64,000 nucleotides of DNA from Eublepharis macularius (lineage: Eukaryota > Chordata > Lepidosauria > Squamata > Eublepharidae). The DNA is taken from contig NC_072801.1 in NCBI RefSeq assembly GCF_028583425.1, forward strand, positions 58,791,766-58,855,765, in the 5' to 3' direction. Positions 9,560-21,500 of this stretch are shown here, piece after piece. Position 1 is the stretch's first letter, and each line of letters starts with the position of its first letter. The position numbers were made by a program, and so were the translations under genes. Under the pieces are notes generated by a model. It searched no databases. It was not told the origin of the DNA and saw only the letters and a program-made list of their open reading frames with translations.

Positions 9560-12500
9560 GGAGAGGCAAAATTACCATCTGCCTACATGGCAGCAGGCTG
9601 TGTGAGCCATTGTATGATGGCTTCTCTGTACAAATGACACAGGAACTCTGACTGATTTTTTTTTATTTTCACACACCAAAAAAAACACACACACACACAA
9701 CCAAAAAGTAATGAACTTCACAGTTAATGGATCAAGAAAGATGTATCAAACATTTCTTTTAAAAAAATTATAAAAAGGGAAGGTAGATTTGTTTTCCTTA
9801 TTTTTTAAAAAATGCGTAGAAACCATTCCATGGGTTGGGGGATCAATTGCATAGAAAAGATAACCATGAGCAATGTTAACAGTAAGACAGCAGCCAAGGG
9901 CAGCCCCAGGCATTCTTCCGTGTACAGTACGAGAGTGGCTTTGTCACAGCCAGATGTGATTGGCATTGCAATAGGGCTCAGTGTTTGCTATTATATGCCA
10001 GGATTAGGGAATCCTCCAGAAATGGGATCAGCCCAAAAAATATTTGCATGGTGCCTTCCAAAGATATGGTACTGAGTAGGCAGGCCTAGTGAAAAGCCCG
10101 CTGGACATTTTCTGCCACCTTACTCAAGAATTACTTCCTCCGCAATGGCTATAGTTAAGGCCCAGCCAGCTGGGATTGGGGAAGAAACAGGGAGCAGTTA
10201 TCATTAATATGTTGCTCCCACAGGCTAGCCCTTAAGTTGCAGGAAACTATGGCTGTGTTTTACATTTGTGAAAATCAGGCTATCCCTCCTTATGTAGTGA
10301 ATTCCCTGCTCTGTAGATGAGATGTGGGCCAGGAGAGGAACGTGCACGTCAGCACTAATACCTCAAGTAGCCCACTGGTCCTTTGGACACTGAAGGAGAC
10401 CCGTAAGGCACAGCTGTTTGTATGGTCTATTCTGTGCAATTTGCTTGGCACTCTGGCCATCCAGAGACAATCTTTCCAACGGCTGTTTGTTGGAACACTT
10501 TTGGCACTTGCCTGAACAGATGTGATGAACTGTAAAGTTCTTTGGACGACAGAGCACCAGGGAATGGTTGAAGGTGCTGGGAGAGAAAAGGTCCCTTTTC
10601 AAAAAATGGGAGACAAGCTTAATTCAAAATGGGAAAAGCAGAAAGACAAAGAACAGCATCAAGTACATATTATCTAATGGAGTGGGGGAGATTCCTACAC
10701 AGACCACAGTGTAAGAGCAACCAAAAACACATTAATAAACACTGACATACTTTCTGGTCATCCCAAGCCCAACATGGCAAGTGCCAAGCCCATGCCAATG
10801 ATCCAAGAATTCTCCCCACTGCAGGCTTAGGATCATATATAACTCTATCAACACATCCTCAAGCAAAACTCCCCCCCCCAATATTAACCTGCTGAAAATC
10901 CAGAACTTTAGAATCCCTCCCCCACCCAGTTACTCCATTCTTTATGCTGAACTCTATACATTTCACATCATGAAAATCCACAGCATAAAAAAAATAAAAA
11001 CAATGACATTAGAAGCCCCAAACTCTCCCTCAAAAACCCTACCCTCAATTGTAGATATGTACTGCCCTGTTTCCCAGCCTTCCATTCAAAAGGTGGGCAC
11101 TCTTTCTTCCTCCAAAACCCCACCCCAATGGCATTATACTCCACCCCCCCCCAACCCAACCCCTGAGGTAACAAAAACCCTCCCCTCTATAATTATTCAA
11201 GTACAATTTATTCTCCCCAAGCTACTCAATTTCTTTCGCGCCCCCCCCCAATCTTTGCTCCCACCTACTCTTTAACCTCCCTACATTCTCAACAGCTGGC
11301 CGAATTAGTTTGCCTTGGATGAACAGATGCACCATTAACAGCCATAAGGGACAGGCAGGGGATTTCAGGTGCTGAACCCTGTCCCAATTGGTCTTGCAAA
11401 AAAAATATTGGACACCACAGGGGGATGATTGTATACAACTGTGCAATGTCCAGCAAGGAGGAAGATGAGTGCTGCAAGTCTTTAAGAATGGGGAAAGGAA
11501 GACAATTATCCAAATCTGGGCGATCTTAGAAGTCCTTTTCTAAACACCCCCTTTCCCTACTCATTGCTTATTCCTCTTCCCCGCAACCGCTGCAACAATT
11601 ACCTGATCTCCCCAGATGATTTCCAAGAACCATCCACTACTTACTTATATGGAGGCTGGATAAGTTACACTGCCAAGCCAAAACAGCCACACACACTGAG
11701 GGTGGGGTGGCGGAATATATACGGCCAGCCCTAGCATTTCTACAGGATGGTTTCGTAGTGCCGACGACATGTTGGGGGTCTGCCAAACCATCTCAATCTG
11801 CAACCGCCATTGTGCTCCCACAGCCGCCGCTACCCATGACTCAGCAACAACGGCTTTCTTGAGGTCTGGTTCACACGTGCAGGAGAATATGGCAGGAACG
11901 AAATGAGAGAATGGACTGCTCCAAGAGGGGGGAATGGTCCAAAAAGGTGATCCTCTGTTTTAAAATACTGCCTCCCCACTGCAAACAGAAAACCAACACA
12001 GCAAGGAGAGTGGGTGGAACATGCTTCTCTTCTGTGCTAGTTTTCTATTCGTATGGCTTTTTTTTTTAAACTTAAAGGAACATTCAAAGCTGGAATTCTC
12101 CCCCAGCAGTCTGAAGTGGTACAATCTACCTCATCTTTCTTCCACCTCATTCTCCTGCCTGAGTGAACCAGGCGGTAGTTACTTTACTTGTGCCTCCCTG
12201 TCCCTTTCAGAAAAAAATGCATGGACAATCACAAGGAAGACAGAAGAGACGGACTTAGTAGGCCTAAATGGCTTCCCCCCCCCCTATCAAGAAAGGTTAC
12301 AGGAGACTTTAGGCAATGATATGAACCCTACTTCCTTACAGTAAAAATAATTTTCAAGTACCAGTTGGTGTGAAAGTGAATTCCACACAGTTCAAAATTG
12401 TACACTACTAATATCTGAATGGCAACATAGTGGGGGGCATAGTTCCAGATGCTGAGATTTGTATCCAACCAGATGTGCAGGAGCAGTACCTTGGGGAAAG

Positions 12501-13709
12501 AGAAGGAAAAAGAAAAGAAGCCTCATAAAAGAATACCAAATTCTCTGACCTCCTGCATCACAGCCACAATTAGAGATTGCGTATTTGGGGCATGGTAGGT
12601 GAAAGCTACACTGAAAGAAGAGCTTGGTGCTTTTTCTGTTTTCTGAGCTGACAGGCTTAAGCAACACCTAGAGGGCAATTAATCCAGAGAAGAAAAGGAA
12701 TGGAGGAGGGTGGCAGCAAAATGAGGAATTTTTGCAGAACGAGATGGAAGCCTGCTAGGCCCGCCTTCCTTGCTTCTTTTTTCCTAAGCCATCGTTCTCC
12801 AGCAGTCGGAAGTATCTTTTCCATCAGGGCCGAACTAAGCAGATGAATCCCTCTTGCGGCTGAGGGTCCCTCAAGTTATGCAGGTCCTCTTGCCAAGCGC
12901 ACATAACCTCTTGCATGCCATCCAGAGAGCAACTGCTTGACATGGCACAACTCTCCCATTTTGTCTTCCCACAGATCCACTGAAGTACAACTGTCTCTCT
13001 CTGACCACCACCACGCAGCTCTTTAGAAAAGCAGACAGAACCGCTACTGGGAGGAATCACTTCCAAATCTGCTTAAATTCATCTCAAGAACCATGTCTAG
13101 ATAACTTTTTTTTTTTGTAATTAATGCCTGAGGTCCAAATTTTCACCTCCTTGGATTGCATTTCAAGTTCTGTAGGGAGAGAATTTGGTAGTTCAGCCAG
13201 CAAGTTTTGAATCTGCCTATCCAGAGGCTTGTCCAAATCCAGCCTCTTAAGATTTGCCATCCTCAACAGGGCTGGCCTGCGCAGATCCGCTGGAATCCTC
13301 TCATTTGAAGAAGACAAAATATCCTGTTGTCTTGTTGCAGAAAACCGCATAGATTCAGCAGTGTGGCCAGCTGGCCAACCAAAAGCTACCCACAATCCTT
13401 CATTTTACACAACCCCCCCAATCCTTCAAAAGCTGCAATTAGCAACCTCCATGGCCAGTGATCTATAATACCCAGGAGGCACAGACAGGGAAAAGCAATA
13501 CCATAAAGTACACGTTCCTTGAAAAAGGTGTGCGCTTTTTAAAAAAGGCACCAAGATAGAATATATAAAAAAGCTCATCTGCCCAAAACAAAGGGGGGAA
13601 AAAATCACAGCCCATTTTTCCTTTTGATTAGGAAGTCGAGGGTACCCGCCCTCTTTGTTCCCACAATGAAAAAGTGTGCCCCTCCTTCCCAACTGGAGGG
13701 TACTGAAGA
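9560..13709. other. Intergenic DNA, probably including the BAX 3' UTR on the right
   Basis: No coding exons recognised. Contains a CA run near 9690, poly-C tracts (10869, 11145, 11241, 12277) and AT-rich unique-looking sequence. A minus-strand AATAAA is present at about 11207, but the true BAX polyadenylation site was not identified. Confidence 0.4.
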
Positions 13710-13811
13710 TTAAGACATTTTCCAGAAGGTCAAGGAGGCAGTCAAGACGCCGGCAGCAAACACAGCAATGGTTTGCCAAGTGGGAGTGCCGAAGTAGGAC
13801 AGCAGGCCATC
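13710..13811 (-). CDS. BAX: BAX exon 6 (C-terminal membrane anchor)
   Basis: Acceptor ttctgcag; DGLLSYFGTPTWQTIAVFAA then GVLTASLTFWKMS and TAA at 13712-13710. This is the helix 9 tail anchor, close to human. Confidence 0.98.
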   Translation of the reverse strand, partial: DGLLSYFGTPTWQTIAVFAAGVLTASLTFWKMS

Positions 13812-16800
13812 CTGCAGAACAAGGTGGGAAGAGGAGGAAGAAGTCAAGTTGCACAAATGGTAAAGCTCGAACATTATGTGACTGTGGCGGACCTGTTTGT
13901 TAAACTTTTCTCCTGAGCATCGTTCTAAATTGTTGCAGACAGCCAATATCGTGTAGCAGTTAGAGGGCTGGGATCTGAGACCCAGGTTCGAATCCCAGTC
14001 TGCCATGAACGCTTGCTGGGTGAACATAGGCCAGTCACTCTCTCAGCCTAGCCTACCTCACAGAGTTGTCTTTCTGAGGATAAAATGGGAGGCAGGAGAA
14101 TGATGTAAGCTGCTTGAAGCCCCCCACTGGGGAAAGAAGCAAAGTATATGCATCAAAATGGATGAACAGAACATTTAGATCAGGCCCATTTTTGGTGGCT
14201 CTTACATATGCAACCATATTAGCTAAGAACTCTTACTCTGCTGGGATCTGGCAGTGAATGCTCATCACCCAGAAAATTCTCTCTCTCCGGAAAGATCAGG
14301 AAATGGCAGGCTGAAAATCCAAACATTAAGTGGCTTGCCTTTTACATTCACCTGCACTACTATGCACCTGAATGTGAAACATTTCCTAACAGAAGGAACT
14401 ACTACAAAGTAAAGAAAGTCACCCCTAAGATCATTTTAAAGAACCCAATTTCCCTTGCAGCAGGAAAGTGCTGCCTGCAAAGTCTGTAGAGCTAGGCAAC
14501 GGTGCAGGGTGGGGATAGAAACACCGCCTAAAAACTACATGCGAATCCTAAGTGCTGCTTTGCATCGGACTGTCAGTGCTTCAAAGAGTTTGGATTCCCT
14601 TTGCCCCAGCTCGGCCTATGCGGAGGCGACACTTGCGCCCCCCGCCATGGCAAGCCCCTGGATAGGATGCAGGAGGAAAAGGCAGGTTCACGTCATTGGC
14701 TCCTCCCGTTCTCCCCACCATTGCTTCCACCACTGATGGACTTTGCAGTTTCTGAAGGCAGTAACAGGCCAGGCAGAAATGAATTCGTAACAGTCATACC
14801 GATGCCCTCTGAAACAGATTCACAGGCCTCCTGAAGGCCAATAAGAAAGAGATCTTTTGCTCATTCCATGGTCGTGAAGTAGCCACTGAGAAAGCGTAGG
14901 TATGGGCCATGCCCAACCATACCTCTCTAAGAGACTGCTGTGAACGCACTGAAGCAGCCTTCTACGGAGACAGATTACTGGGTCTTTCAAAGGTCACTAT
15001 TGTCTACACTGACTGGCTGTGCAGAGTCCCAGGTTCTCATCAACTCTTACTTGATCCTTTTAAAGGGAGATGCTGGGATTAGACATGAGACCTTCTGCAT
15101 CCAAAGCAGATGCTCTACCCACTAAGCTATGGCCCTCACCACATTGATCTGTGGAACATAACTGGCCCGCAGGTTCATAACGGGACAGCTGTAAGCAACT
15201 GCAGGCTTTAAGGAACTGGCTTCAGTTTCTTAGGTTTCACAACTGACAGCCAGCATGTGTAGTGGTTAGAATGTTGGGGTGAGGATCTGAGAGACCCAGG
15301 TTCGAATTACACTCTGCTACGGAAGCTTGCTGGGTGACCCAAGGGCCTGTCACACACTCAGCCTGACCTACTTTTGTGAGGATAAAAATGGAGAAGAGGA
15401 GAATCATGTAAACAATTTTGGATCCCCATTGGGGGAAATGGTGAAGTATAAATGAAATAATCTTCTAAATAAATTCTAGGATCTTGGGAGAGCCTACACA
15501 TACTCACCCATCCCCCCTGGGCTTGAATCCAGGCCATGATATGCTCTTGGATATATTCCATAGTCCAGCTAATGATGGTCCTTATGAGTTCTGGTACTTT
15601 AGTGCAAATCGCCTATCGGTGAAGTGTCAAAGGGAATATAAAAAGAAGAACCAGATATTAGCAGAAATCACAACTGGAAGGTAGATAACTGGAGGGGCAG
15701 GGGAATGGCTGTGTGACAGCAGAAACACACTGACCTTCAGAACCAACTTGCATGCAAAGTAGAACAATGCCACCACCCGGCCCCAGTTGAAGGTCCCGTC
15801 CGCAAACATGTCTGCAGCCACACGGAAAAATACTTCCTTCGGAGGGTATGCCTGTACTTGCTCTATCATCCTGCAGGGGGCAGTATCAGAGTAGCCCAAA
15901 TTAGACATGTTCCCACCCACAGATAACCCAGTGGCAACATCACAGTTTTTGAAGAGAGAATCCTCAATGCTACAAGCGCAGACCAAAAAAAGGCAACTAA
16001 CAGGAAGAAGTTTGAGGAGCTTCGGTTTCTGGAAAACAAATATCAATTAATATAATTTAGCAGGAGTTTGCCAGACAGGCTGGACAAAGGAACACCAGGT
16101 TATAAGCCTGGTGAGAGGCCAAAAGGTCATCAAATTAAGTTTCCTTTTATAGCAAGACTGCCCAGAATTTAGTAATCAAAATCCACCCCAGTATTGATCC
16201 ACAAATCCACAATATAATATGTCATAAGCAGAAAGCCATTGCCAATGCACCAGAGATAGCTCAAACAAGTGAGCCAAGTTGCATACTGCCAAGGAATAGG
16301 CAAATAAATCCATCCCTGGATCAGCTGACCTAGAAGAAAACTACTACCAGGCAATCACTTAGACTGCCATCCAGAAGTGACTCCAAAAGGAAGCTTATTA
16401 GAGCAGAAACCCAGAGTCTTGACTCTTCAGTTATAGCACTGTCTGATGTCCTACAGGAAGGAGTGGGTACCCACAAGGCACTTCATTATTCTACTGGGTT
16501 TCCACCTTCTCAATTTCTTTGTGCTGAGTAAAAGGACAACCCAACCCGACACAATGTGAGAAGTTTGGATCATTCTCTCTCTCTCTCCGTACCACTGATC
16601 AACATTTGATCAAATGCTAGCATGACCAATATGTACTAAGGTTATGAAGGTGGAAAGGAGAACAGAGAGGCAGTGCACAATCAGGAGCTGGTTTGATTCT
16701 CAACTGCTAGGGCCCATCTGAAGCCAGCAGCAGATTCAGACTGTTGCGATGCTTGGTTGAAACCCACCTCTGTAACTCCATGTTGCCATCTAGCTCATCC

Positions 16801-19800
16801 CCGATCCGGCGCAGGCATTCACTCAGCCGCTTGGTGCTGGGGTCACAAGGCTGGGACTCTGAACCTCCAAGTTCAGCTATCACTTCATTATGACCAGAAT
16901 CTCCGCAGCGCTGGGCTCGGTCCCTGATAAAGCTATTGAAGGAACAAAAAAAGAGGGGAGAAAAGAGCCCTACCTTCATGCACCAGAATGAATCCCCCTC
17001 ATACAGAAGGCTCATAGCCTAAACCCATTTCTCAGTTCCAAATATACTCACTCACCCCTTGAGAAGAAGAGTTCCTGTTTTAAGGATCTGGTCAGAAGTG
17101 GTGCCTGGAAGGGAGAGCATCACATATGAAAATAAGGAAAGAGCTTATCTCTACTGCTTCAGCACAGCAAACTCACTGGTTTCCCAGAAGAACCTTGAAT
17201 CCTGCCCGCCCCATCAGCTTTTTCAGACTGGGAACTTATTTCCCCCTCCCTCCCTGAGATGCAACAGGAAACAAAGTGGGGTCTAAGAAAACCCAAATAA
17301 GCTGACAACGAGCTCTTCTACCCCTCCCTGCCAGGTCAGCCCCCAGTTTCCCTTTCATTTCCGCAAGTTGCCTCTCTTTTCCTGCTAAGATGATTCTGTT
17401 ATGACTATTTGTCAAGTGCTTGTACAGTTTACACGCACCTTTCAGAGTGGATGACTCATGTGGCAATAGGCTAGTGAAGGCCGGATCAGGAATTTCAAGC
17501 AAGGGGTGGATTGTACATTATGTTTACCACACAGTTTAAGCCACACTGATAATTCCTCACGTTTTCCTCCCACCCCTCCTCAGAACTGAAGGTGATGTGA
17601 TTGGGTGTGTTTATCCTCTCCCCACTTCTGAGCTTCATAACCATCCTCTGAGGCAGGTTAGCTTGAGACAAAGAGCGCATACACATGTATGACTGGCCTA
17701 AGTTTACCCTACTGAGCTTCATAGCTCGAGCAGGGATTTGAACCCAGGTCTCCTCAATCCCAATGCAGCACATCACTCCTGTGGTGCCCTCCTCCACACC
17801 ACTGGCTGCCATGCAGCTATTTGTACTACTTTCAAATTGCATGCAGTAGAGACCTCTGGGCACTATGAACTGGTTCCATGAGCTAAATGTAACATCTAGA
17901 CCAGTCCTGAGTCAGTGGTCAAGGAAGGAGTCAGAGCCATATTTCTGGAGTAGCATGCTATCTAAAGGGTGACGCTGCTTACATAGCTGACATCAGAGTC
18001 TCGCATTCTTCCTCCTTCCATGTTCTTCTACCTCCCCCAGGTCCCCTTTCCATCACTCTCCCCCCACAGCTGTTACATTTTATTTTAATTTTTAAAAATG
18101 TATATCCTTTTCTCCTCCGGGGGAACCCCTTTGTTCTCCCTCCTTCTACTTTTTATCTTCGCAACAACTCTCTGAGGTAAGTTAGTGCTGAGAGAGTATG
18201 AGGGGCCAGAGGTCACCCAGCAAGCTTCCACGGCAGAGCAGTAATTCAAATCCAGTTCTCCCAGGTCCTAGTCAAACACTCTAACCACTCTGTCACACCT
18301 ATTAAACAAAACTGAGTTCGAAAGATCCATGTCAGTTGGGCCAAACTCTCCTTGCCCAAGCTAGGACCATACATCTGCCCACAACGCCTCCAGCCCTGCA
18401 GAACGAATGGCGCCAAATGATGAAAAAAACCCTCCTTTGTGGTAGAAGAATTGCTGTGTGACCTTAGGCCAGTCATACATGCTCAGCCTAACTTTTCTCA
18501 CAGGGATTAGGGGGATAAACGAAGGAGAGGAGGAGGATGTAAACCATTTTGGGTTCCCATGAGGAAGAAAGAGTAAAAGAATGACGTAAACAAATAAAAA
18601 ATGTTAACCTTAATAAACCACACCCAAGCCTTAACCTCTTAGCTTGCAGCCCAAGTTTGGATAACGGCATCAGCACACTTTCATGTAACCTCTTCCTTCC
18701 CTACCCTGATCTAAATTTAGAGTGTAATAATCTACAGAGTGAGGATCAAACCCCCTCCCCCCCCCGCCTACATCTTGTCACATGTGGCACCATTTTAACC
18801 ACTACTAAATTCACTGTCCTAATTTTTTCTGTATTTTTTCCTCTAGGATGGAAGAGTTGCCAACTTTTTTTTTTTACAGGCTGCTGTTTCTGTTATCAAC
18901 CATGACTACTTTTAAGTAATAAATGCATCTCTACCATGATGTGAAAGCTTCACTGGTTAAGAACTGCTGCAGATCAAAACAGCTGCAAAGGCACAAGAAT
19001 AGCTGAGACACAAAAAGGGCAGCCAAATGATGAAAAGAGTCTTGTGGCAACACATTTATTATGGCATAGCAAGAGAGTTGGCCACCATACAAAATGGCTT
19101 GCTGGAGGGTCCATTGTTACCATGCATTTCATAGCAGCTTGCAGCTTTTCTTTTTGTGGGGGAAAAAAAACCCTTTAAACTTGTATTAAGAATTCATTTA
19201 CTGAAGCAATATTGAAAGCAAATAAACCATATCATTGATTAAGGAGGAAGACAAAATAGATCACAGTAGGGTAGAAATAAAAAGAAGTCCTGAGGCACTT
19301 GAAAGACTTCACACTTTTGTGCGCAAATGCCGTTTGTCAAGTGCATGACAGCTCAGTGTTTACAGTTTTTTCTGTCATCTATATAAAGCCATATTGTGAA
19401 GTGGTTATACTGTCAAACTAGGATCCAGGAGACTCCCATTTCAAATCCCCACTGTGCCCTGAAAATTCAGTGAGTGAACTTGGGGCCAGCCACTCTCTCA
19501 GCTTATCCTACCCCACAGGGTTGTAGTTGTGAGGATTAAATAGAGGCATGGAGAATGATGTAAGATGCTTTATGTCCCCACTGGAGAGAGAAAAAGCAGG
19601 ATATAAGTATTACACATGATTTGGACCCTGCTCATTCCGCAAGTAGCATACTTGGTCAACCCACTTTACCTAACTATTCTGAGAGGACTGTTAAGCTGTA
19701 AGTTATTAGCTCAGAGTCACCCAATAAGCTTCATAATTGAACAGAGAACTGAACCTGAGACCTAGTCTGACACTTTAGCTACTACATTACAGTGGCTCTC

Positions 19801-21294
19801 CAGTGTATCCTTTCTGTCAAAAAAGGACACACATCACACATCTAGTCCATGAAAGCTTTTGCCTCAATAAATTTCTTAAGTCTTTAAGGTGCCACAAGAC
19901 TCCTTTCCAAGATTCCCTCTGGAATTTATCATTATCTGGGACTTAGCATTAGACAGAAATCTGGTGTAGTGGATTGGTTTAAGAGACGAACAGTGCAATC
20001 CTAAACAGTTACTCTAGTCTAAATCTATTGATTAGACTGGGGTAACTATTTAGGATTGCAATGTAAGTTACAGATCAGGCAGTTTTGAAACTTCCCTCTG
20101 TACAATCTTTTTCGGTGGCCTTAGTCAAGCCACTTCAGCAATGTGGGATAATACTAGCCCTACCATACAGGGCAGTTGTAAGGAGTGTAGCCAAAGACAA
20201 AGTCTGTGAAACACACTGAATACTTGAAACCACTGTAAGATATTATTATCAGGCAGGAGTCAAAAAGAAGAGCAAAACAGTCCAAGAGAGGATGCAGGGG
20301 CATCTAATGCAATGGAAAATAAGCAGGTTTGGCACTTATTTATGCCTGGATGGGAAAAGCTCCTCACTTTCCCGCCCTCCACTGCTCCTATGTATAGTCT
20401 TGAGATCCATGATGGAAGGAAAGGGATGGGTAGAATGTAAAGGAAATAAACCTAGCCAAAATGCAACTGACCAACACAGTCACCCTGCAAAAAGACTTAC
20501 TAAATGGGTTGTTCCCCTTTTTTAGCCTGTATTATTTTTTAAGCATTAATTAAAACTGTTGAAGTTTCTCTATATCATGAAAGTTTTATCATTGATGGAG
20601 ATCCATAAAATCACCTAAGGAACTGTCAAGCTTGAAGCAGCATGAGGAACATAAAACGTTTTTAAACAAACAAATAGAAACAGGCATTATTCACAATGAG
20701 GACCACCATCTAAAAGTGCTTCAGATTGTAAGACTGAGGGTAGATGGGGGCGGGGGCGGTACTTAATCACTGTAGTTTCAGGTGGGTGACCGTGTTGGTC
20801 TGCAGTAGAACAGCGGAATTCGAGTCCAGTGGCACCTTACAGACCACCAGATTCCCAGCGTATGAGCTTTCCAGAGTCAGAGCTCCCTTCTTCAGATACA
20901 GAGACACGATCCCTGAGCCTTTATATCCCATCCAGGATGTGAGAGATGACTGGGATATAAGGGCTCAGACATCTCCACTACCCCCTGTATCTGAAGAAGG
21001 GCGCTCCGACTCTAGAAAGCTCATACTCTGGAAATCTTGTGAGTCTCTAAGGTGCCACTGGACTCGAATCAATGATTGTAGAGACTTTTGACGCTGCTTT
21101 TAAAAAATTAATTGGTATCAATAAATCCATGACACATAACACACACCCCTTGTTAGCGACCCTCCAATACGACATTTACATTATCATCTTCAGCCTCTCC
21201 TCCTCCCTTTATTATGGCTCCAGCCTCTCCTTCCCCTCTTACCCGCTTTTTGGGGCGGAGGCTCCGGCTCGCGGTCCCTGCCAGGCGCCGCCAT
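13710..21294 (-). CDS. BAX: BAX apoptosis regulator, six coding exons, complete
   Basis: Exons (minus): 21243-21294, 17056-17104, 16768-16932, 15735-15870, 15508-15612, 13710-13811; 609 nt, 202 aa, stop TAA. BAX is the cytosolic pro-apoptotic effector that inserts in the outer mitochondrial membrane and oligomerises to release cytochrome c. BH3 is at 70-81 (LSECLRRIGDEL, Gly-Asp intact), BH1 at about 110-125 (MFADGTFNWGRVVALF), BH2 at 162-169 (WIQAQGGW) and the tail anchor in the last exon. Human BAX is 192 aa; the extra residues are mostly in the loop between helices 1 and 2. All junctions are GT-AG and the phases agree. The start lies in a CpG island. A diverged paralogue lies 6.4 kb further downstream in the same orientation. 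Intron 1 (4.1 kb) is crowded with SINEs and Penelope-like copies. Confidence 0.97.
13940..14160 (+). mobile_element. tRNA-derived squamate SINE
   Basis: GTGTAGCAGTTAGAGGGCTG head, GGTTCGAATCCCAGTCTGCC B box, GCCTACCTCACAGAGTTG body and tail CCCCACTGGGGAAAGAAG. Near full length, just upstream of BAX exon 6 in intron 5. Confidence 0.85.
14985..15135 (-). mobile_element. tRNA-derived SINE (CTCAGTGGTAGAGCA type)
   Basis: Reverse: GATTAGACATGAGACCTTCT and GCAGATGCTCTACCCACTAA are the B- and A-box ends. In BAX intron 5. Confidence 0.65.
15250..15475 (+). mobile_element. tRNA-derived squamate SINE
   Basis: GTGTAGTGGTTAGAATGTTG head, CCCAGGTTCGAATTACACTC B box, tail GATCCCCATTGGGGGAAATG ending in ATAAAT-type bases. 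In BAX intron 5, close to exon 5. Confidence 0.85.
15508..15612 (-). CDS. BAX: BAX exon 5 (BH2)
   Basis: Acceptor ccgatag, donor tgg|gtgagt; 35 codons, as in human. Contains AICTKVPELIRTIISW and ends IMAWIQAQGGW. Confidence 0.97.
15735..15870 (-). CDS. BAX: BAX exon 4 (BH1)
   Basis: Acceptor ccctgcag, donor aag|gtcagt. It encodes MIEQVQAYPPKEVFFRVAAD then the BH1 MFADGTFNWGRVVALFYFAC, near identical to mammalian BAX. Confidence 0.98.
16768..16932 (-). CDS. BAX: BAX exon 3 (BH3)
   Basis: Acceptor caatag, donor ag|gtgggt. It begins FIRDRAQRCGD and contains LSECLRRIGDELDGNMELQ, a nearly mammalian BH3. The helix 1-2 loop is several residues longer than in human. Confidence 0.97.
17056..17104 (-). 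CDS. BAX: BAX exon 2
   Basis: Acceptor ttccag, donor gg|gtgagt. It encodes GTTSDQILKTGTLLLKG, equivalent to human SSEQIMKTGALLLQG (helix 1). Confidence 0.95.
17560..17790 (-). mobile_element. tRNA-derived squamate SINE, reverse
   Basis: ATCCTCTGAGGCAGGTTAGC body and GCAGGGATTTGAACCCAGGT (B box reversed). In BAX intron 1. Confidence 0.7.
18080..18305 (-). mobile_element. tRNA-derived squamate SINE, reverse
   Basis: Tail with CTCCGGGGGAACCCC, body ATCTTCGCAACAACTCTCTG, then GTCACCCAGCAAGCTTCCAC and an A-box end CTCTAACCACTCTGTCACAC. In BAX intron 1. Confidence 0.8.
18440..18600 (+). mobile_element. Partial squamate SINE body and tail
   Basis: TGTGTGACCTTAGGCCAGTC and GATGTAAACCATTTTGGGTT mark the body and tail; the tRNA head is absent. 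Confidence 0.65.
19385..19615 (+). mobile_element. tRNA-derived squamate SINE
   Basis: Head TTGTGAAGTGGTTATACTGT, B-box area CATTTCAAATCCCCACTGTG, body CCACAGGGTTGTAGTTGTGA, tail CCCCACTGGAGAGAGAAA. BAX intron 1. Confidence 0.8.
19640..19800 (-). mobile_element. Partial squamate SINE, reverse
   Basis: GAGTCACCCAATAAGCTTCA and GAACTGAACCTGAGACC are the reversed body and B-box side; eroded. Confidence 0.5.
19990..20065. mobile_element. Short palindromic MITE
   Basis: CAGTGCAATCCTAAACAGTTAC faces GTAACTATTTAGGATTGCAA around a 30-bp centre. A single arm of this family appears at about 36618. Confidence 0.6.
20775..21080. mobile_element. Penelope-like inverted pair with two hammerhead-like motifs
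   Basis: A minus copy (20780-20905) and a plus copy (20985-21075) face each other with about 87 nt between the motifs. Motifs at 20860-20899 (-) and 20987-21026 (+) keep CTGAAGA and GAAA, with GTAT/ATAC stem-I arms. It is in BAX intron 1, so the minus motif is in the sense strand. Confidence 0.7.
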
Positions 21295-21500
21295 ATCCAG
21301 TCCACGGTCCACCACCGCCCCGGGCTCCGCTCCGCCCGCCCCCGAAGGCCAGCAATAGCAACTCCACCGTCGGCTGCTGCCTTGCGCGTGTTTTTTCCCC
21401 CTTTTCCTTTCTTCAAAAGTCACATGACCAGGCAGCCGGCAGGAGCGGAGGGGGAGAGGAAGTTAAAAAGAAGAGCTCAGGGGACGAGGGGGCGGGGTTA
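21200..21500 (-). promoter_or_regulatory. BAX: BAX CpG-island promoter
   Basis: GC- and CpG-rich block around and upstream of the BAX ATG (21294), with GGGCGG boxes nearby. No TATA box is evident, and no p53 site was identified with confidence. Confidence 0.65.
21243..21294 (-). CDS. BAX: BAX exon 1
   Basis: ATG at 21294-21292; MAAPGRDREPEPPPQKA plus one base, donor g|gtaagag. It sits in the CpG island. The leader differs from the mammalian MDGSGEQ type, but frame and phase fit exon 2. Confidence 0.85.
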
